From Corbicula japonica (Eukaryota > Mollusca > Bivalvia > Venerida > Cyrenidae): a stretch of DNA of 64,000 nucleotides. This document shows positions 36,351 through 48,187 of the stretch, piece after piece. The notes beneath the pieces are model-generated. The model was not told where the DNA came from and made no database searches. It was given only the letters and a program-made list of their open reading frames with translations. Numbering within the stretch: position 1 is the first letter of the stretch; the number at the start of each line of letters is the position of its first letter. The position numbers were made by a program, and so were the translations under genes. The stretch lies in the NCBI GenBank assembly GCA_038501625.1, contig JAZAYU010000010.1, positions 1,984,001 to 2,048,000 on the forward strand. Direction: 5' to 3'.

Positions 36351-37925
36351 CCGTATATACTCAGCCATAAGTCGAGGTTTTTTCCTTACAAAATCACTTC
36401 TAAAAAGTCGATTCGACTTATGGCCGAGAGAAAGAAAAAACTTTTAAAAATCGTCGTGAATCGCCGCCATTTTGATTTGTTGTTGTTGTACCAAACGTGT
36501 TATAGGATAAAAGCCGTACAAGTTTACGTATTCGGAGTTACATTCGTAGCTATATGACATTGCTTTCATTGAAAAACAGAAAGACAATTTATTTCAACAT
36601 TAGCATTCTGCCTACAACGCTTGTTTGTAAGAAATTAGAAAATATAATTATTCACGTTTTAGTTCTACACAAAATAGATTTTGCAATTTTGCAAATAGGT
36701 TTTGCAAAATCGTCGCGAATCTCTGCCGTTTCGTATAAAATTATGCTGTACATAACGTGTAAGCAAGTATAGGCAGTATTTGGAGATACGTTGTATCTAT
36801 ATGACATTGAACTCATTGAGAAAAGGAATGAAAATTTATTGCAACATTATAATGCTACCTACAACTTTTGTTTTTAGAAATTATAAAATATAATTATTTA
36901 GTTTTACACAGTTGCGGTTGTTTTGTTGAAGTGCGTTCATATAATTACTTGTTTGCTAAATTGAAGCATGTTATCAGTGAAATATTATTTTACTAATGAC
37001 AAACTGAGTAAATCAAAATTGAACCAGGGTCTATTCAATTTATTAATAGATCTTGATTGTTCATAATTGTCGCCGTAAACTGCCAAGTGTGTGTCAAACC
37101 GTGATGACATTTGATAACGGGACACATTTTTCTTCTGTTCTCTCGCCGACAGTCGCTAATTGCTATCAAAACAAACTCGGCATGACAAAGGAAGTTTATT
37201 ACAAAACACCTGCCAATTTGCCCCAACTTTCCGCTACGCTGAGATTGTCTAACAGCTCTGCTTTAGCCAATCAGTCCTGTTAGCATAACCAAATCGTACA
37301 GAAACTCCGCCTCCCACCAGTCAGGGCTCGCATATGACTTTTCAAGATTATTTCTTTTGGCGGGAGGCGGAGTTACATGTTATCTTGAGCAACGATAATT
37401 TATTCGTTCATAAAATATTTAACAGTTTTTAATAATGCATTAGGTGAAAAAAATGCTTTAAAATGTGATGAAATAAAGCTGTGAATGATAACCGTATTTA
37501 TTTTGTTATGTACTTGAAATAAAGTTAACAATATTTCTTTTCTCAGTACTTGTTTTTATTAATTAAAATATTAGTTTTTGTTCATGCTTAAAATGCTTTG
37601 GTTTATGAAATTTCATAAAAGAATTATAAAAGAAACAGCGAGTTGAATGTACTTATTGATTTTATCAAGGTTACGTCGGCGATGTTTTGGTCCATATATA
37701 GCTGCATAAAAGTTGCATTAAAAGTCCCAACTGTACTTATTTTCTCAATGGTTACGCCGGCGATGTATCGGGCCGTATTTACCTTAAAAATGTGCTTAAA
37801 AATCGCCAATTTTAGCAGTTTTTCAACTCGACTTATGAATGAGTCAAGGTAAAAAACGGCCTTTAAGAGGTGAAAATCCACCCCTCGACTTATGAACGGA
37901 TCGACCTATGGCTGAGTATATACGG
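36351..37925. mobile_element. Tc1/mariner-type nonautonomous element (TA target)
   Basis: The termini CCGTATATACTCAGCCATAA and the inverted TATGGCTGAGTATATACGG are flanked by TA on both sides (36349-36350 and 37926-37927). The TIRs extend about 25 bp. No transposase-length open frame is present, so it would rely on a relative's enzyme. Internal direct repeats occur at about 36445-36680/36708-36912 and 37654-37732/37733-37810. The TA target points to the IS630-Tc1-mariner group. Confidence 0.85.
37306..37375. repeat. GC-rich hairpin inside the TA element
   Basis: AACTCCGCCTCCCACC at the left and GGCGGGAGGCGGAGTT at the right form an inverted repeat of about 16 bp, with a CCAAT box (AGCCAATCAG) about 40 bp to the left. 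Confidence 0.8.
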
Positions 37926-38490
37926 TAGATGCATGAATGTGCCGGCTGATCTGGATCTACACTGGTCGCACATGCGTACAAATGCCTATTTATGGAGGAA
38001 AGGGTTAACAAAATAGTCACAATGCAGAGCTTGATCTGGGACTTTGAATGTGACAATGAAGATTTTAAAGAGTACAGAATGCAGACTGGTCAAATTTGCC
38101 AAATTTGCCAACCTTTTAGGTCTGATGGAATTCAGTAAATATTTTTCACCCCATCTGGAGTATTAGCTACGTATATTGACAGCAAAATAATATTTCCTGG
38201 AATTACATTTGTTACTTACAACTTTAAAACTAAGTACAAGGTAAACTAAATCATTCAACTAAATTTTACAGTTAATTGTTTAAAAAAATGACAGTTTAAC
38301 ATGTCTATCTTAATAATTCATCATTCAGTAGCCCCCTGTCAACAATTTAAGTCAAATTTCCTTGTTTTACAGTAATAATACAAAATCTTTAAATGATTAT
38401 ACTTCAACCCTAAGGCTGAATTAAACAATTTGTAAAATAAAGAAAGACTAGAATATTACAAAAATATGTATTTCCTATATGTTTTAATTG

Positions 38491-38640
38491 CTGGCAGATA
38501 AGGATCTACACTGGTCACACATGAATTAAAAATTTGTATATATAGTTAAGGGTTTACAGAATAGTGGTCAGTGTAGACCCTAATTAAAATGAGCTAAACA
38601 GTCTGATCTGGGTCTACACTGACTGCAAATACGACAAAAT
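38491..38640. mobile_element. Family A fragments
   Basis: GGATCTACACTGGTCACACA with a following AAGGGTTTA end, then a second GATC half (GTCTGATCTGGGTCTACACT). Confidence 0.5.
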
Positions 38641-38921
38641 AATGCTGTGTAAGTTTATTTTAGATATTAGGTGCAAATCATTTTTTATCGGGATTTTGCC
38701 ACGTGTTTTTGTCTTTAAACCAGTATATTTTCTTAACCAACATTAAAATTTGTTTCATTCATAAAAACTGATCTGGGTCCACACTGATTGCAAATTTGAC
38801 AAATGCTGTGTAAGTTTATTTTAGATATTAGGCACAAATCTGGGATTTTGCCGTGTGTTTAATTCTTTAAACCAGTATATTTTTTTAACCATCATTAACA
38901 TTCGTTTCATTCATAAAAACT
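38603..38921. repeat. 165-bp tandem duplication
   Basis: The unit beginning CTGATCTGGGTC and ending TTCATTCATAAAAA occurs at 38603 and again at 38768, with scattered differences and small deletions in the second copy. Confidence 0.9.
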
Positions 38922-38999
38922 ATTAACTGTCTGAAGGCATATGATTGTTTTCCATCTTTAACATCTTGTTTAAAGACAAGACCGGATCAATTTTCTTCA

Positions 39000-39330
39000 A
39001 CCCTATTGTTCATTTCACTTAAAAAGGTAACTCAGTAAACTTCATTCATCAAGACGTGTAATCAAATCACGCCCTTTGCTCGTTGACAATGCTCGATTTA
39101 GCAGACCTATCATTACGGCTTTATCTTAGCCCAAGTAGCTGATTTTTATCCCCGACTTTGTACCGGTAATTTCATCCCTGAGGAGAGGTATTGTCATTGA
39201 CTGTTGTGAGGATGCTATTAATGACAATGGGCAAGAGACCGTTTTAACAAAGTAACAATACCTATTGTCTAAAAGCTGTTGACGGTATCCCTTTTGGACT
39301 GACCATATACTTCTAAACTGCCTGCACTCA
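39000..39330. promoter_or_regulatory. SoxD: Candidate SOX-responsive module
   Basis: Repeat-free, CG-containing DNA with at least six ACAAT/ATTGT cores in 330 bp. ATTGTCATT (39190-39198) and AATGACAAT (39220-39228) form a perfect 9-bp inverted pair, and AACAAAGTAACAATACC follows. SoxD dimers are known to favour paired HMG sites. Autoregulation is inference. Confidence 0.3.
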
Positions 39331-39482
39331 GACATTGTTCTGAGTGGAATGAAGTCTCTTATACTAAGTTTGGGGTCTGCAATGACTCTGAGTTCAGGGT
39401 CTACAATCTTTAATATTTTTAAGTTTTATTCATGTTTGACAATCTTTTAAGTTTTCCAGATAATAAAAATCTTTTAAAATTA

Positions 39483-39724
39483 TTAACCCTTTCCCGTACA
39501 GATACACCTTTATTGCTAGGGTGAACAGTTTAGATCCAGATCAGCCGGCACATCCGTGCCGTCTGATCAGGATCTAAACTGTTCGCTTTATGAATCGTTA
39601 GGTTATTTCTGACCAAAATGCGACCAGTGCAGATCCTGATTAGACGGCACGGATGTGCTGGCTGATCTGGATCTACACTGGTCGCACATGCGTAAAAATT
39701 CGTATCTATCCAGGAATGGGTTAA
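39483..39724 (+). mobile_element. Family A element, full length
   Basis: TTAACCCTTTCCCGTACAGA to ATCCAGGAATGGGTTAA, both hairpins well preserved, spacer TTAGGTTATTTCTGACC. Confidence 0.92.
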
Positions 39725-39729
39725 TAATA

Positions 39730-39983
39730 TTAACCCTTTACTCCATAGATACAGCTTTATTGCATGTGCAAACAGTGTAGATCCAGATCGGCCTGCACAT
39801 CTGTGCTGTATGATCAGGATCTACACTATTTGTTTTCAGATTAATTAGGTTATTTTTGACCAAGAAGCTTATGGTGTAGATCCAGATGAGATTGCAGATT
39901 CCAGATGGATGTACTTGCTGATCTGGATCTACACTGGTCTCACATGCAATAAAACCTGTATATGTGGAGTAAATTTGGATTAA
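39730..39983 (+). mobile_element. Family A element, full length, next to another copy
   Basis: TTAACCCTTTACTCCATAGA to AGTAAATTTGGATTAA. It begins 5 bp after the preceding copy ends, in the same orientation. Confidence 0.88.
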
Positions 39984-40379
39984 TAAAAAATAAACACATT
40001 TCTTTAATACCTCTTTCATCTGCTTTTTATTTATATTTTTCATTTATGAACTTCAGAGACAGACCAAAACTAAAATTATATTTCTAAACTTATCACGTCC
40101 CTTATAAAAGTTCCCTTCATCCTTGAAAAAGTCTTTATTCTAATACAATAATAAAAGAGAACATTTGAAATAATATGTTATTTGTTTTTCTTATGTGATT
40201 TCTAGAATGTCATCTTTTTAATATGAGAAGGGAGTCAAAGACAAAAAAGACGTAATCTATGCAAATTTCACAATCTTAAAATCATGGTCTTTAGTTGCAG
40301 AAATTTTCTACAACAATCTGACATCTCGTATTACCTCAATTATAATAGATGACAGAAGAAATGATAAGTTTGTATCCAT

Positions 40380-40910
40380 TTTGCTCATTATGGTTACCGT
40401 AATTAGAGGGTGCGAGATTTCCAGGATGCGCGGTTCATGAGGCACAGGTGACAATATCCGATTTGTACTTGATTGGTCGATTCCACTATTGTCTCGACGA
40501 CTCGTGTCATGAAATAATACCATTAGACAACGACTCATTCAACTATATATAACACATTTAAGGTGTCTAATGGTTTCCCTACGAGTCCAAAAACATCGCC
40601 GCTGATTGTTTAAAAATAATCAAAGGCAGGAAGGCAATTAGCTGAAATCGATCCCTTTAACAGTGTCATAATGAACAATAAAGATGTGATCGCAACAAAG
40701 TCGCAATAACGACTAATTTTTACAACAGAATTGACTAATTTTCACAAAAGATTGTGTTAAAAGTTGAAACAATCAGTGATAACAATCACACGACGATGAC
40801 AACTTTGTTCATTTGACATTTAATGATGAAAAAGTAACTGTCATAAATATCAGATGAAATCGAGACCCGGTGTGATCAGTGATAACAATTAAGGTTTAAC
40901 GTAATAAAAA
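40380..40910. promoter_or_regulatory. SoxD: Candidate regulatory block or 5' exon region
   Basis: CG-richer, repeat-free DNA. Features include a CCAAT box (GATTGGTCGA), TATATATA at about 40544-40551 inside an inverted repeat (ACCATTAGACA at 40519, TGTCTAATGGT at 40564), and a run of SOX-type cores (GAACAATAAAG, AAACAATCAG, TAACAATCAC, TAACAATTAAG). It could be an enhancer, a promoter on either strand or a noncoding exon. Confidence 0.3.
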
Positions 40911-40983
40911 ATTTTATTGGAAAAGTAGAAAATGATATTTTTTCCACAAATTCTGCCTCGCCTCCAACAAGTACACATATTGT

Positions 40984-41055
40984 TACCTTAGTGCAAAAAA
41001 CAGTCTTACTTTTTCTGTTTTCAATGGTACCTGCACTGTTTTTGCACTAAGGTGG
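40984..41055. mobile_element. Family C small palindromic element
   Basis: TTACCTTAGTGCAAAAAACA to TGTTTTTGCACTAAGGTGG, clear inverted ends of about 18 bp. Confidence 0.75.
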
Positions 41056-41581
41056 AAATATTTGGGTGCTGCCTTCCAGATATTTGCTGGTCATGAAGAC
41101 CCCTTGTGCCCCTCAGGGCAAAAACATTATGTTACACTCTCATAAAAAACAACTAAATATGAGCTTATAAGTAATAATAATTACCTTAACCATCCACTAT
41201 AACCATTCAATTTTATTTTTCAAGAATATTTTCTACAAACTTGATAATTTCAGTAAATCCATGAGCATAGAATCAACTGTTCATTTTGAAAGGTTCTAAC
41301 AGCAGTTAAAACAGAAACAAAACTTGCATTGTTGGTTGAAATGAGAAAAGACAAATGTGTACAACCAATTAAAGGAAATACTCCTGCCCTTTAAGCATAG
41401 TATGCATCTTTTTAGTAACATGTACAGTAATTGTTTTTATGTCCAAATTACCTGCATTGTCCAAACATCAAAGATGTCCTTTCTTAACTTTATCTCTCCA
41501 TCATTAATTGTGTTTCCTTTTTGTCTTCTTCTGACAACATGCTGTGATTTTATTATATAAATATACACTAGATATAAGATA

Positions 41582-41584
41582 TTG

Positions 41585-41625
<41 letters not shown>

Positions 41626-41664
41626 TGTCATCGTCATCATCATTATCATCATCATCATCATCAT
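41582..41664. repeat. (ATC)n microsatellite
   Basis: Runs of ATC with GTC/GTCATC interruptions; the minus-strand poly-Met open frame is an artefact. Confidence 0.95.
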
Positions 41665-41762
41665 GCAAATTTGTGCCACATGATAATTATATATATTCTG
41701 GCTTCCCTTTGATGACGACATCAAAATAAAATGATGATGCAGATAGTTTAATGATGATTTAG

Positions 41763-41895
41763 ATGATGATGATGGTGTTGGTGATGGTGATAATGATGAT
41801 GATGATGGTGATGATCAAGACAATGATGACAACAATGATGATGATGATGGTGATGATCAAGACAATGATGACAACAATGATGATGATGTTGAAAA
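41763..41895. repeat. GAT-rich repeat with 42-bp unit
   Basis: GAT/GGT trinucleotides containing two copies of a unit with GATCAAGACAATGATGACAA at a period of 42 bp. Confidence 0.9.
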
Positions 41896-42009
41896 CATAA
41901 TAAGGCAGACAGTTTACGATGAAAATAAAATGTACAAGTGGGGCAATAATAAGATGTTGATGCAAAACATCACAATGCTGTTGGTGAATAACAAACAACG
42001 ACAAAGAAA

Positions 42010-42250
42010 AAAATGATGACCATGTCCTCTTGTTGGATTAACGAAGGAGCGTACATTGATCCACTAGCCCACCTGCTCCATTATTCTCCAAGAAAGTCAT
42101 ATTCGCAGCCATCTAAGGAATTCAGAAGCATGATCAACTTGTTTAACAGACAATTCCGAAACATAATTACCCACAAATCCACCACAATGGGAATTTTTCA
42201 AGATTAATAGCTGCTCCCTACTGGCTCGGCTGATCCCTTATGTTACAATA
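42010..42250. promoter_or_regulatory. SoxD: Candidate conserved noncoding block
   Basis: Repeat-free, higher-complexity DNA next to the GAT satellite, including ACAATGGGAATTTTTC (a SOX core next to an NF-kB-like half). The 64-codon plus-strand open frame from 42013 has no recognised similarity. Confidence 0.2.
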
Positions 42251-43112
42251 TCCTGACAAATTCGGATTTGCCAGATAATTGTTCTGTCAAATCAAGTGAT
42301 AATACATGCCAACTATTGTCACCAGAATTAAAGAGATAAGGGAAAAACCTGTCACCCAAGTTGAATTGCAATGTTGTTCATTTGTTTCTGGCAGTTGTGT
42401 TACTACTGTTGTATGATTTATCCTTATGGGGATGAATTTTCACTCAAAAGCCACAAAACATATATTTGCACAAGAATAAATTTGCACAATTGCATTTTTC
42501 TATTTAGTCTTATTATTAAATGGTTTAATTTCTCTGGGGTTTTAATTTGTGCAGCAATACAGAAAAGAAGAAAACAGAAAACATTGCTGCCAAACATGGC
42601 TCTCATCATTGCCTAAAAAAGAACATAATGGATCTGAAGCATTCAAGAAAAAGTTGCAATTATATACACTGTGTTCAAAATGTCTGACGGGAGATCTATT
42701 GTTAAATGACATTCTTCTAAACCAGACATTTTGTCACTTAACACACATGCCAAAGTGGGTATTGTGACAGTTTAAATTGAACTCAGTGATCATCAAGTGA
42801 TTTACCGGGCTGTAAATGACAGGAAGTGCCGTCAAGAAAAGACAATCACTGCAATCAGTGAAGTAAACACTAATGTCTTTTATGTGTCCGTAATGAGTTC
42901 CTTCTTTTGTAAGGACATGTTTTGTCTTAATTTCATAGGAAAGCATTCATTGTCTAAAAGTCCTTCTACATATTGTGACTTAATGAATTTCTCACGTTAG
43001 TGGGTATTCTGGTGTTGCTTAATTTCGCAACGATGAAACACAGAACCTTGATATGATTGTTTTGAAGGAATACATTCAAGGAAATTTTTTAAATTTTTAC
43101 AAGATGTAATTA

Positions 43113-44331
43113 CAGTAGAATTCGGTTATTTGAATAGTCCATTTGTCTGAACCCTTGATTCAATTAAGCGGAGTATTATTATATACGGAGCTTACAAATT
43201 CTATCCAGTTTTTGGTTTCGTTCATATCTCCGCCATTTTTTGCCGGTGCGTCATGAGAAATACGCACTTGTGAAAATCACTTACGCCGTAACTACAGCAT
43301 AGCGTTAATAACTACATGTGGGGAAATCAAAGATAAAAAGATATTGTAAATTAATACACTGCGATCCGTTATATCGCGATATCCGTGGATCTCATTTTTT
43401 GTACATTAACAATCTATATGTTTATTCATTCTTCGTGGCAGGTAAAAAGATCAAATGATTAAATCAACGTTGCTGACAAATTCATGAAACGCACGCTTTT
43501 TTCGTGTAATATTACGTCATTATCGGCGAAGGTTGTTTATTACATTTGTATGCAGGGATTTAAGAGGCAATTTACAAGTTTACCAACGGATACAATTTAA
43601 CGTCGAACATATGAAAGTTTTTTTTTTACAATTCAGTTGCTTCTAATTTGACATGAAACCATTTTGTGACGAACAATAGCCAACAAATAGGTGCGAAAAA
43701 CACCAAGCTGATACTGTACTGGCAGAATTTCGTTCACGTGACAAACAGCAAATTAGCGAAAATTAATGCAAGCCGCTAACCATAATAGAAATTGAGCAGG
43801 AAATGTCAAAACAGTTTGTTGTTCTGACATTACCTGCTCATTGACCTACCGAGCAAGTATTTTTTTGTTTTATGTTTCTTTCTTTTTACGAATAAAAAAT
43901 TTTTATTCGAGAATTTCACATATTCCATAAAACGTAATCATCTAATAAACAAAAACAAATGAAAATTCTCGATGCGGGGAAACCCCGTTATGTGACGTTA
44001 TTGCTATAAATGTACACGTTAAACACGCGTGCCAGTGAACGGAAGTCATTATTTTAAATAGGTGATAAACAATGACAATAAATTTATCGAGTTTACCGGA
44101 TAATGAACATTGCCTTGGGGCAGAAACGTGTGAATTTCAAGTAGGATTAGCGTCGTAAGGCGTTGTAAGGTGGGAAAGTGCTATCTTAATAAACGAAATG
44201 CATGCGGTGACCTATTCAAATAAAGAGATTTTTTAGCATAGAAATAGATAGAAATGGTTTTGTGTTTTAATATTCTACTATATTAAGCGAAATATTCAAA
44301 TAACCGCTATTCAAATAAGTGGAATGTACTG
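43113..44331. mobile_element. pogo-like nonautonomous element (TA target)
   Basis: The termini CAGTAGAATTCGGTTATTTG and the inverse of AAATAAGTGGAATGTACTG are imperfect 25-bp TIRs flanked by TA. CAGTA-starting TIRs with AATTCG recall the Drosophila pogo terminus; this comparison is from memory. The interior is relatively CG-rich with no long open frame. Confidence 0.7.
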
Positions 44332-44556
44332 TATTGACTTTCACTAATGGTTTGAATTTGCCCTTTGCTGTACCAAGAAATGAGAAAAGATTAATTTGCC
44401 AAAAGTACTCGGATATCAATTTATTAAACATAGGTTTTCATTTTCTTTTCGATGGTGTTGAAAATGCAAAAATTTAACAATTTATAAAAATAAATAAAAA
44501 ATAGTGACTCCTGCTAACAGAGCATTAAAATATACTTATGTGAAGCAACCATAATT

Positions 44557-44640
44557 TAACCTTTTCTCACAGAATACACCTTTTTTTCACATGGGCTTTT
44601 CACAAGCTTTTTTTTTTGTTTTATGCATGTGCTATGTCAT
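44557..44640. mobile_element. Family A end fragment
   Basis: TTTAACCTTTTCTCACAGAA TACACC followed by unrelated T-rich DNA. Confidence 0.4.
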
Positions 44641-45040
44641 TTTGATCACTTAAACAGACATCTCTAATAAAACACAGTACCATTTCACTATCTAGCAAAA
44701 CTGAAAACATCTGAGAAACTTTTATAATCCACAATATTAATAAATTTGGCTAATTTTATGACTGTTAGGGCATTTTAATACAAAGGGTGTTTCTAAGCCA
44801 ATGGTATCAAATTACCTGGCCCAAGACAGCATTTGGTGCTACCCATCAACTTAGCTGACATTACTGCAGTTTTACTGGCGCTAATGTTACAGTTTTATGG
44901 TTATTCAGAAATAATCATCTATGAAATGGCTCATTTACAGCATGCAACTTCTCATCTTTTGTTGTAATAATACTTCTCTTGTGCTGGGACTGTTTAGCCT
45001 TACAGAAGGTAGTATTTCCATTTACTCTGTAGAAACACCA

Positions 45041-45284
45041 TCAACCCTTTCCTGTATAGATACACCTTTATTGCTAGGGCAAACAGTTTAGATCCAGATC
45101 AGCCGGCACAATTCCGTGCCGTCTTATCAGGATCTAAACTGTTCGCTTTTTGATTTATTAGGTTATTTCTGACCAAAATGCGACCAGTGCAGATCCTGAT
45201 CAGATGGCACAGATGTGCCGGCTGATCTGGATCTACACTGGTCGCACATGCGTAAAAATGCGTATATATCAAGGAAAGGGTTAA
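45041..45284 (+). mobile_element. Family A element, full length
   Basis: TCAACCCTTTCCTGTATAGA to TCAAGGAAAGGGTTAA; very close to the copy at 4837-5077. Confidence 0.92.
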
Positions 45285-45669
45285 AGCCCCAGCCCTAAAC
45301 TTAAGTAAGAATATACTATTAAAAAATCGTATTTGTCCATATAGACTCCAACATATAAACTCTCCAACAGAACACAAAAGGTCCGATCAAATTCTTTCTT
45401 ATAGACGGGATTTTCAATGATATTGTTATATTATCGTTAACAAACTTTTAAGAAGCTAAATATAGTGGAGGTATATTTAGCACCTATTTTTGACGAAGAG
45501 ACCACTTCAAGCGCAATCTCGATTTCTGTGACGTTTCAGAAATCCTACTTTCGCTTTTAGTCGCACAGACCAAATTAATTTTTGCAAATTAAAATTTTAT
45601 TTGCCCGAACTAATGCTGCAAATTTGTGCCTATAGTTCCAAATACATGTAATATTTCATACAAGAGTGG

Positions 45670-45897
45670 GTTAAATTGAAGTAATGCGGTTTTAATGCTT
45701 GTGCTACCAGTGTAGATCCAGATCAGCCAGCTTTTCTACGCAGTCTGATCAGGATGTACACTGTTCACTTTTTTGATTCATTAGGTTATTTTTTACCAAG
45801 ATGTGACCAGTGCAGATCATTAGATGGCACAAATGGCTGATCTGGATCTCTACTGGTCACACATGTGATAAAATGGATATATATGGAGTTAAAGGAT
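45670..45897 (+). mobile_element. Family A element, diverged
   Basis: GTGTAGATCCAGATCAGCCA, the spacer TTAGGTTATTTTTTACC and the right end GGAGTTAAAGGATA are recognisable. Confidence 0.75.
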
Positions 45898-46349
45898 ACA
45901 GCCAAAAATTAGTGTTCTGGGAAATGAAGGAAAAAATAAAATGAAATTTAATGTTTTCCTCATGTTCTGGTTTTCGTTTGTGCTTAGAATCAACATCTTG
46001 ACCAGCAAATCATTTTTGTTTATTTTCAGTTACTGTTGTTTCTGGCGGATGGGGATGGGGTGGAGTGAGTACTGTACAAGGTAATATTTTAACGTGAAAT
46101 TATTACTTGTAAATAAAAAAAACACAACAAATTATTAAATTAATGCACATCTGATTTTACTAAAGCATTTCTCAAATACAGGTATATCTGAAATTGTATT
46201 TATCATTAACGACTTTAATTTGAAGAACAAACTTCAAAAACAAAGTCGATTTGTCAGTGTGTATAATTATATTTTTTCTGGGGCAGCCTAAATCTCTGCA
46301 GTAAATGCATATTTATCAAAGCTCAATTTAATTACTTAATTATCTTAGA

Positions 46350-46660
46350 TAATAATTAGTCTCCGTTTCCGCAGGCGAGCAGTTTGCATATCCCATAAAA
46401 CCTTGTGCTTTCATAAAAAACGAAGCATCGGCAGCTAGAAGATAAAAGAAGAGATAACAGAGATAGAAACAACAAATCTCTGAGACAATAAAACAATATT
46501 TTCGGAAAATCGGCACATCAAAACTATTGTCAACATTATCCGCCCACTAAATCATATTCCACGGAGCCTGATAATGATTCATTCCCTTTGAAAGCGTACT
46601 TGGATAGAGGCCATGATTGTTTAAAGTTTTGTTTATGGCAGGTTCCTGGATATATATATA
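46350..46660. promoter_or_regulatory. SoxD: Candidate SOX/POU-rich noncoding block
   Basis: Repeat-free DNA with an octamer-like TTTGCATAT, GACAATAAAACAATATT and CTATTGTC. No open frame above 60 codons has similarity I recognise. Confidence 0.25.
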
Positions 46661-47987
46661 AAGATTTGTAATAAAGATATGATAGAAAAAACAAGGAATG
46701 CATTGTTTTTCCATCCAAACATAAAAGCAGTTTTGAAGTGATAACTCTTCGGGGGAGCTTATATTAACACAACAGTATGGAAAATCTTAGATTACCTTGC
46801 CTGTTCTTTGATAGAGCAGGGAGATAGGCAATAAATTCAACAGAATAATCTTCAAATTGTTAAGTTTTAATGATTAAATATGGTATTTCCATGCAGGAAT
46901 CAGTAGTGTGTTTTGTTTTATTGTTAAACAGATGTCACATTATTGATTGAGCATTTCCTCTGCAAGCAGATTCCTGTAGCATTTCTTAAAAATTCAAAAC
47001 AACAATATTGATTGAATCTCTTTGCTCACATAATCAAGTCCCAAAATCTTAGAACCACCTCACATCAACATGAAATTCAGAAAGAAAAACATTTATCAAT
47101 ATATTCTCATTGATTAGGGTCATGCAAGAACCACCTTAAACTTTTATGAATTTCCAAGAGTTATTCCCCTTGATTTTCAAACAGATATTTGGCTGTTCAA
47201 GAACCATCACATATCAACATGATTCCCTTTCATTATATTTTAAACATTAAAAACTTGTTGCAGTAACTTTTACTCCTTTTATGAAATATCCCCTTATGCA
47301 AAAACCATAAGAATCACAAGTTATTACCCTTCATTCACAAAAAGAATGTTTGCCTCCCAATAAACTGTCTAGATGATTTGTAACACTTCAAAAAAACATG
47401 ACTGTGTAAAAAATAAATTTTTAAGCAGTTCAGATTCAATGTAATGGCCAGTATTTAATTTCAAAAACAAATATAAACAGTACCAAAGAGTTTAATTATT
47501 TGAATGTGTTTTTCATATTGATCATCCCTTCAGAAAATATATCTTTAGGCAAATACAACTAATACTATTGTAGAACTGAAACTTGTACTCTTTACTTTAT
47601 CTTAACACATTTCAGGATTTCACTGTTCTCTTTGAAATAAAACAGTAAAGACAAACGATTGTCAGACAAAGGATTAAAATCATCAACAGACAACACAGTG
47701 TTGCCCCACCAGGGGGCAGCCCAACCCCTTTCATCAAAAAAGCTGCTGATAAGCCATTTCGGCTGCAGTTGCCTGCAGAGAAGCCAGTTGTTCTAGAGTG
47801 CATTTCAATGACTTGCCAGTCATTTAAAAGTATGAAACATGCTTTGTTTCGGAAAAAAATCATCTGATAACCTGTTGTTTATGACAAAGTACTTCATAAA
47901 AGATAAAATAATGGGCTGCTCTAGCATTAACCTTGAGGGGGATATGAATAATTCTATCAAGAGGAGTGGTGGCAAGATCTCTAAATA

Positions 47988-48187
47988 CCGTAAAATTCCT
48001 TTTAAATGCCCCTCCCATAATAAACCCCTCCCCTTGTTATTTTTTAGGAAAATAAATCAGTTAATCCATATTTATTATAAAACATTCTTCAGAATCTATA
48101 TTTGAATAAAAATAATTAATATAAATTACAAGGGCCCCCTTTCAGACAATGTTATGCCCCCAGGGGCATTTAAAAGGAGTTTTATGG
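47988..48187. mobile_element. CCGTA-ended MITE (TA target)
   Basis: CCGTAAAATTCCTTTTAAAT to TTTAAAAGGAGTTTTATGG flanked by TA; GC-rich subterminal blocks CCCCTCC/CCCCAGGGG. Confidence 0.85.

Larger units (their letters stand above)
36191..38008 (+). mobile_element. Family A element split by a 1.6-kb TA element
   Basis: The left part 36191-36348 (TTAACCCTTTCCTCCACAGA to GCAGATCCTGAT) and the right part 37928-38008 (GATGCATGAATGTGCCGG to GGAGGAAAGGGTTAA) join into a normal family A copy when 36351-37925 and one TA are removed. Confidence 0.92.

Noticed and set aside
36535..36780. Possible promoter in the first internal repeat of the TA element
   Set aside because: The CG content reflects element-internal duplication; no core promoter arrangement is visible.
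37053..37283. 76-codon plus-strand frame inside the 1.6-kb TA element
   Set aside because: No transposase DDE/D motif or helix-turn-helix pattern was seen; too short to be a functional product.
41437..41724. 95-codon minus-strand frame with a poly-Met run
   Set aside because: It is produced by the ATC microsatellite; nothing outside the run looks coding.
41759..42004. 81-codon minus-strand frame rich in Ile and Val
   Set aside because: A translation of the GAT repeat.
47612..47863. 83-codon minus-strand frame with a hydrophobic segment
   Set aside because: It has a signal- or TM-like stretch but no splice context, conserved motif or known relative, so it could not be supported.
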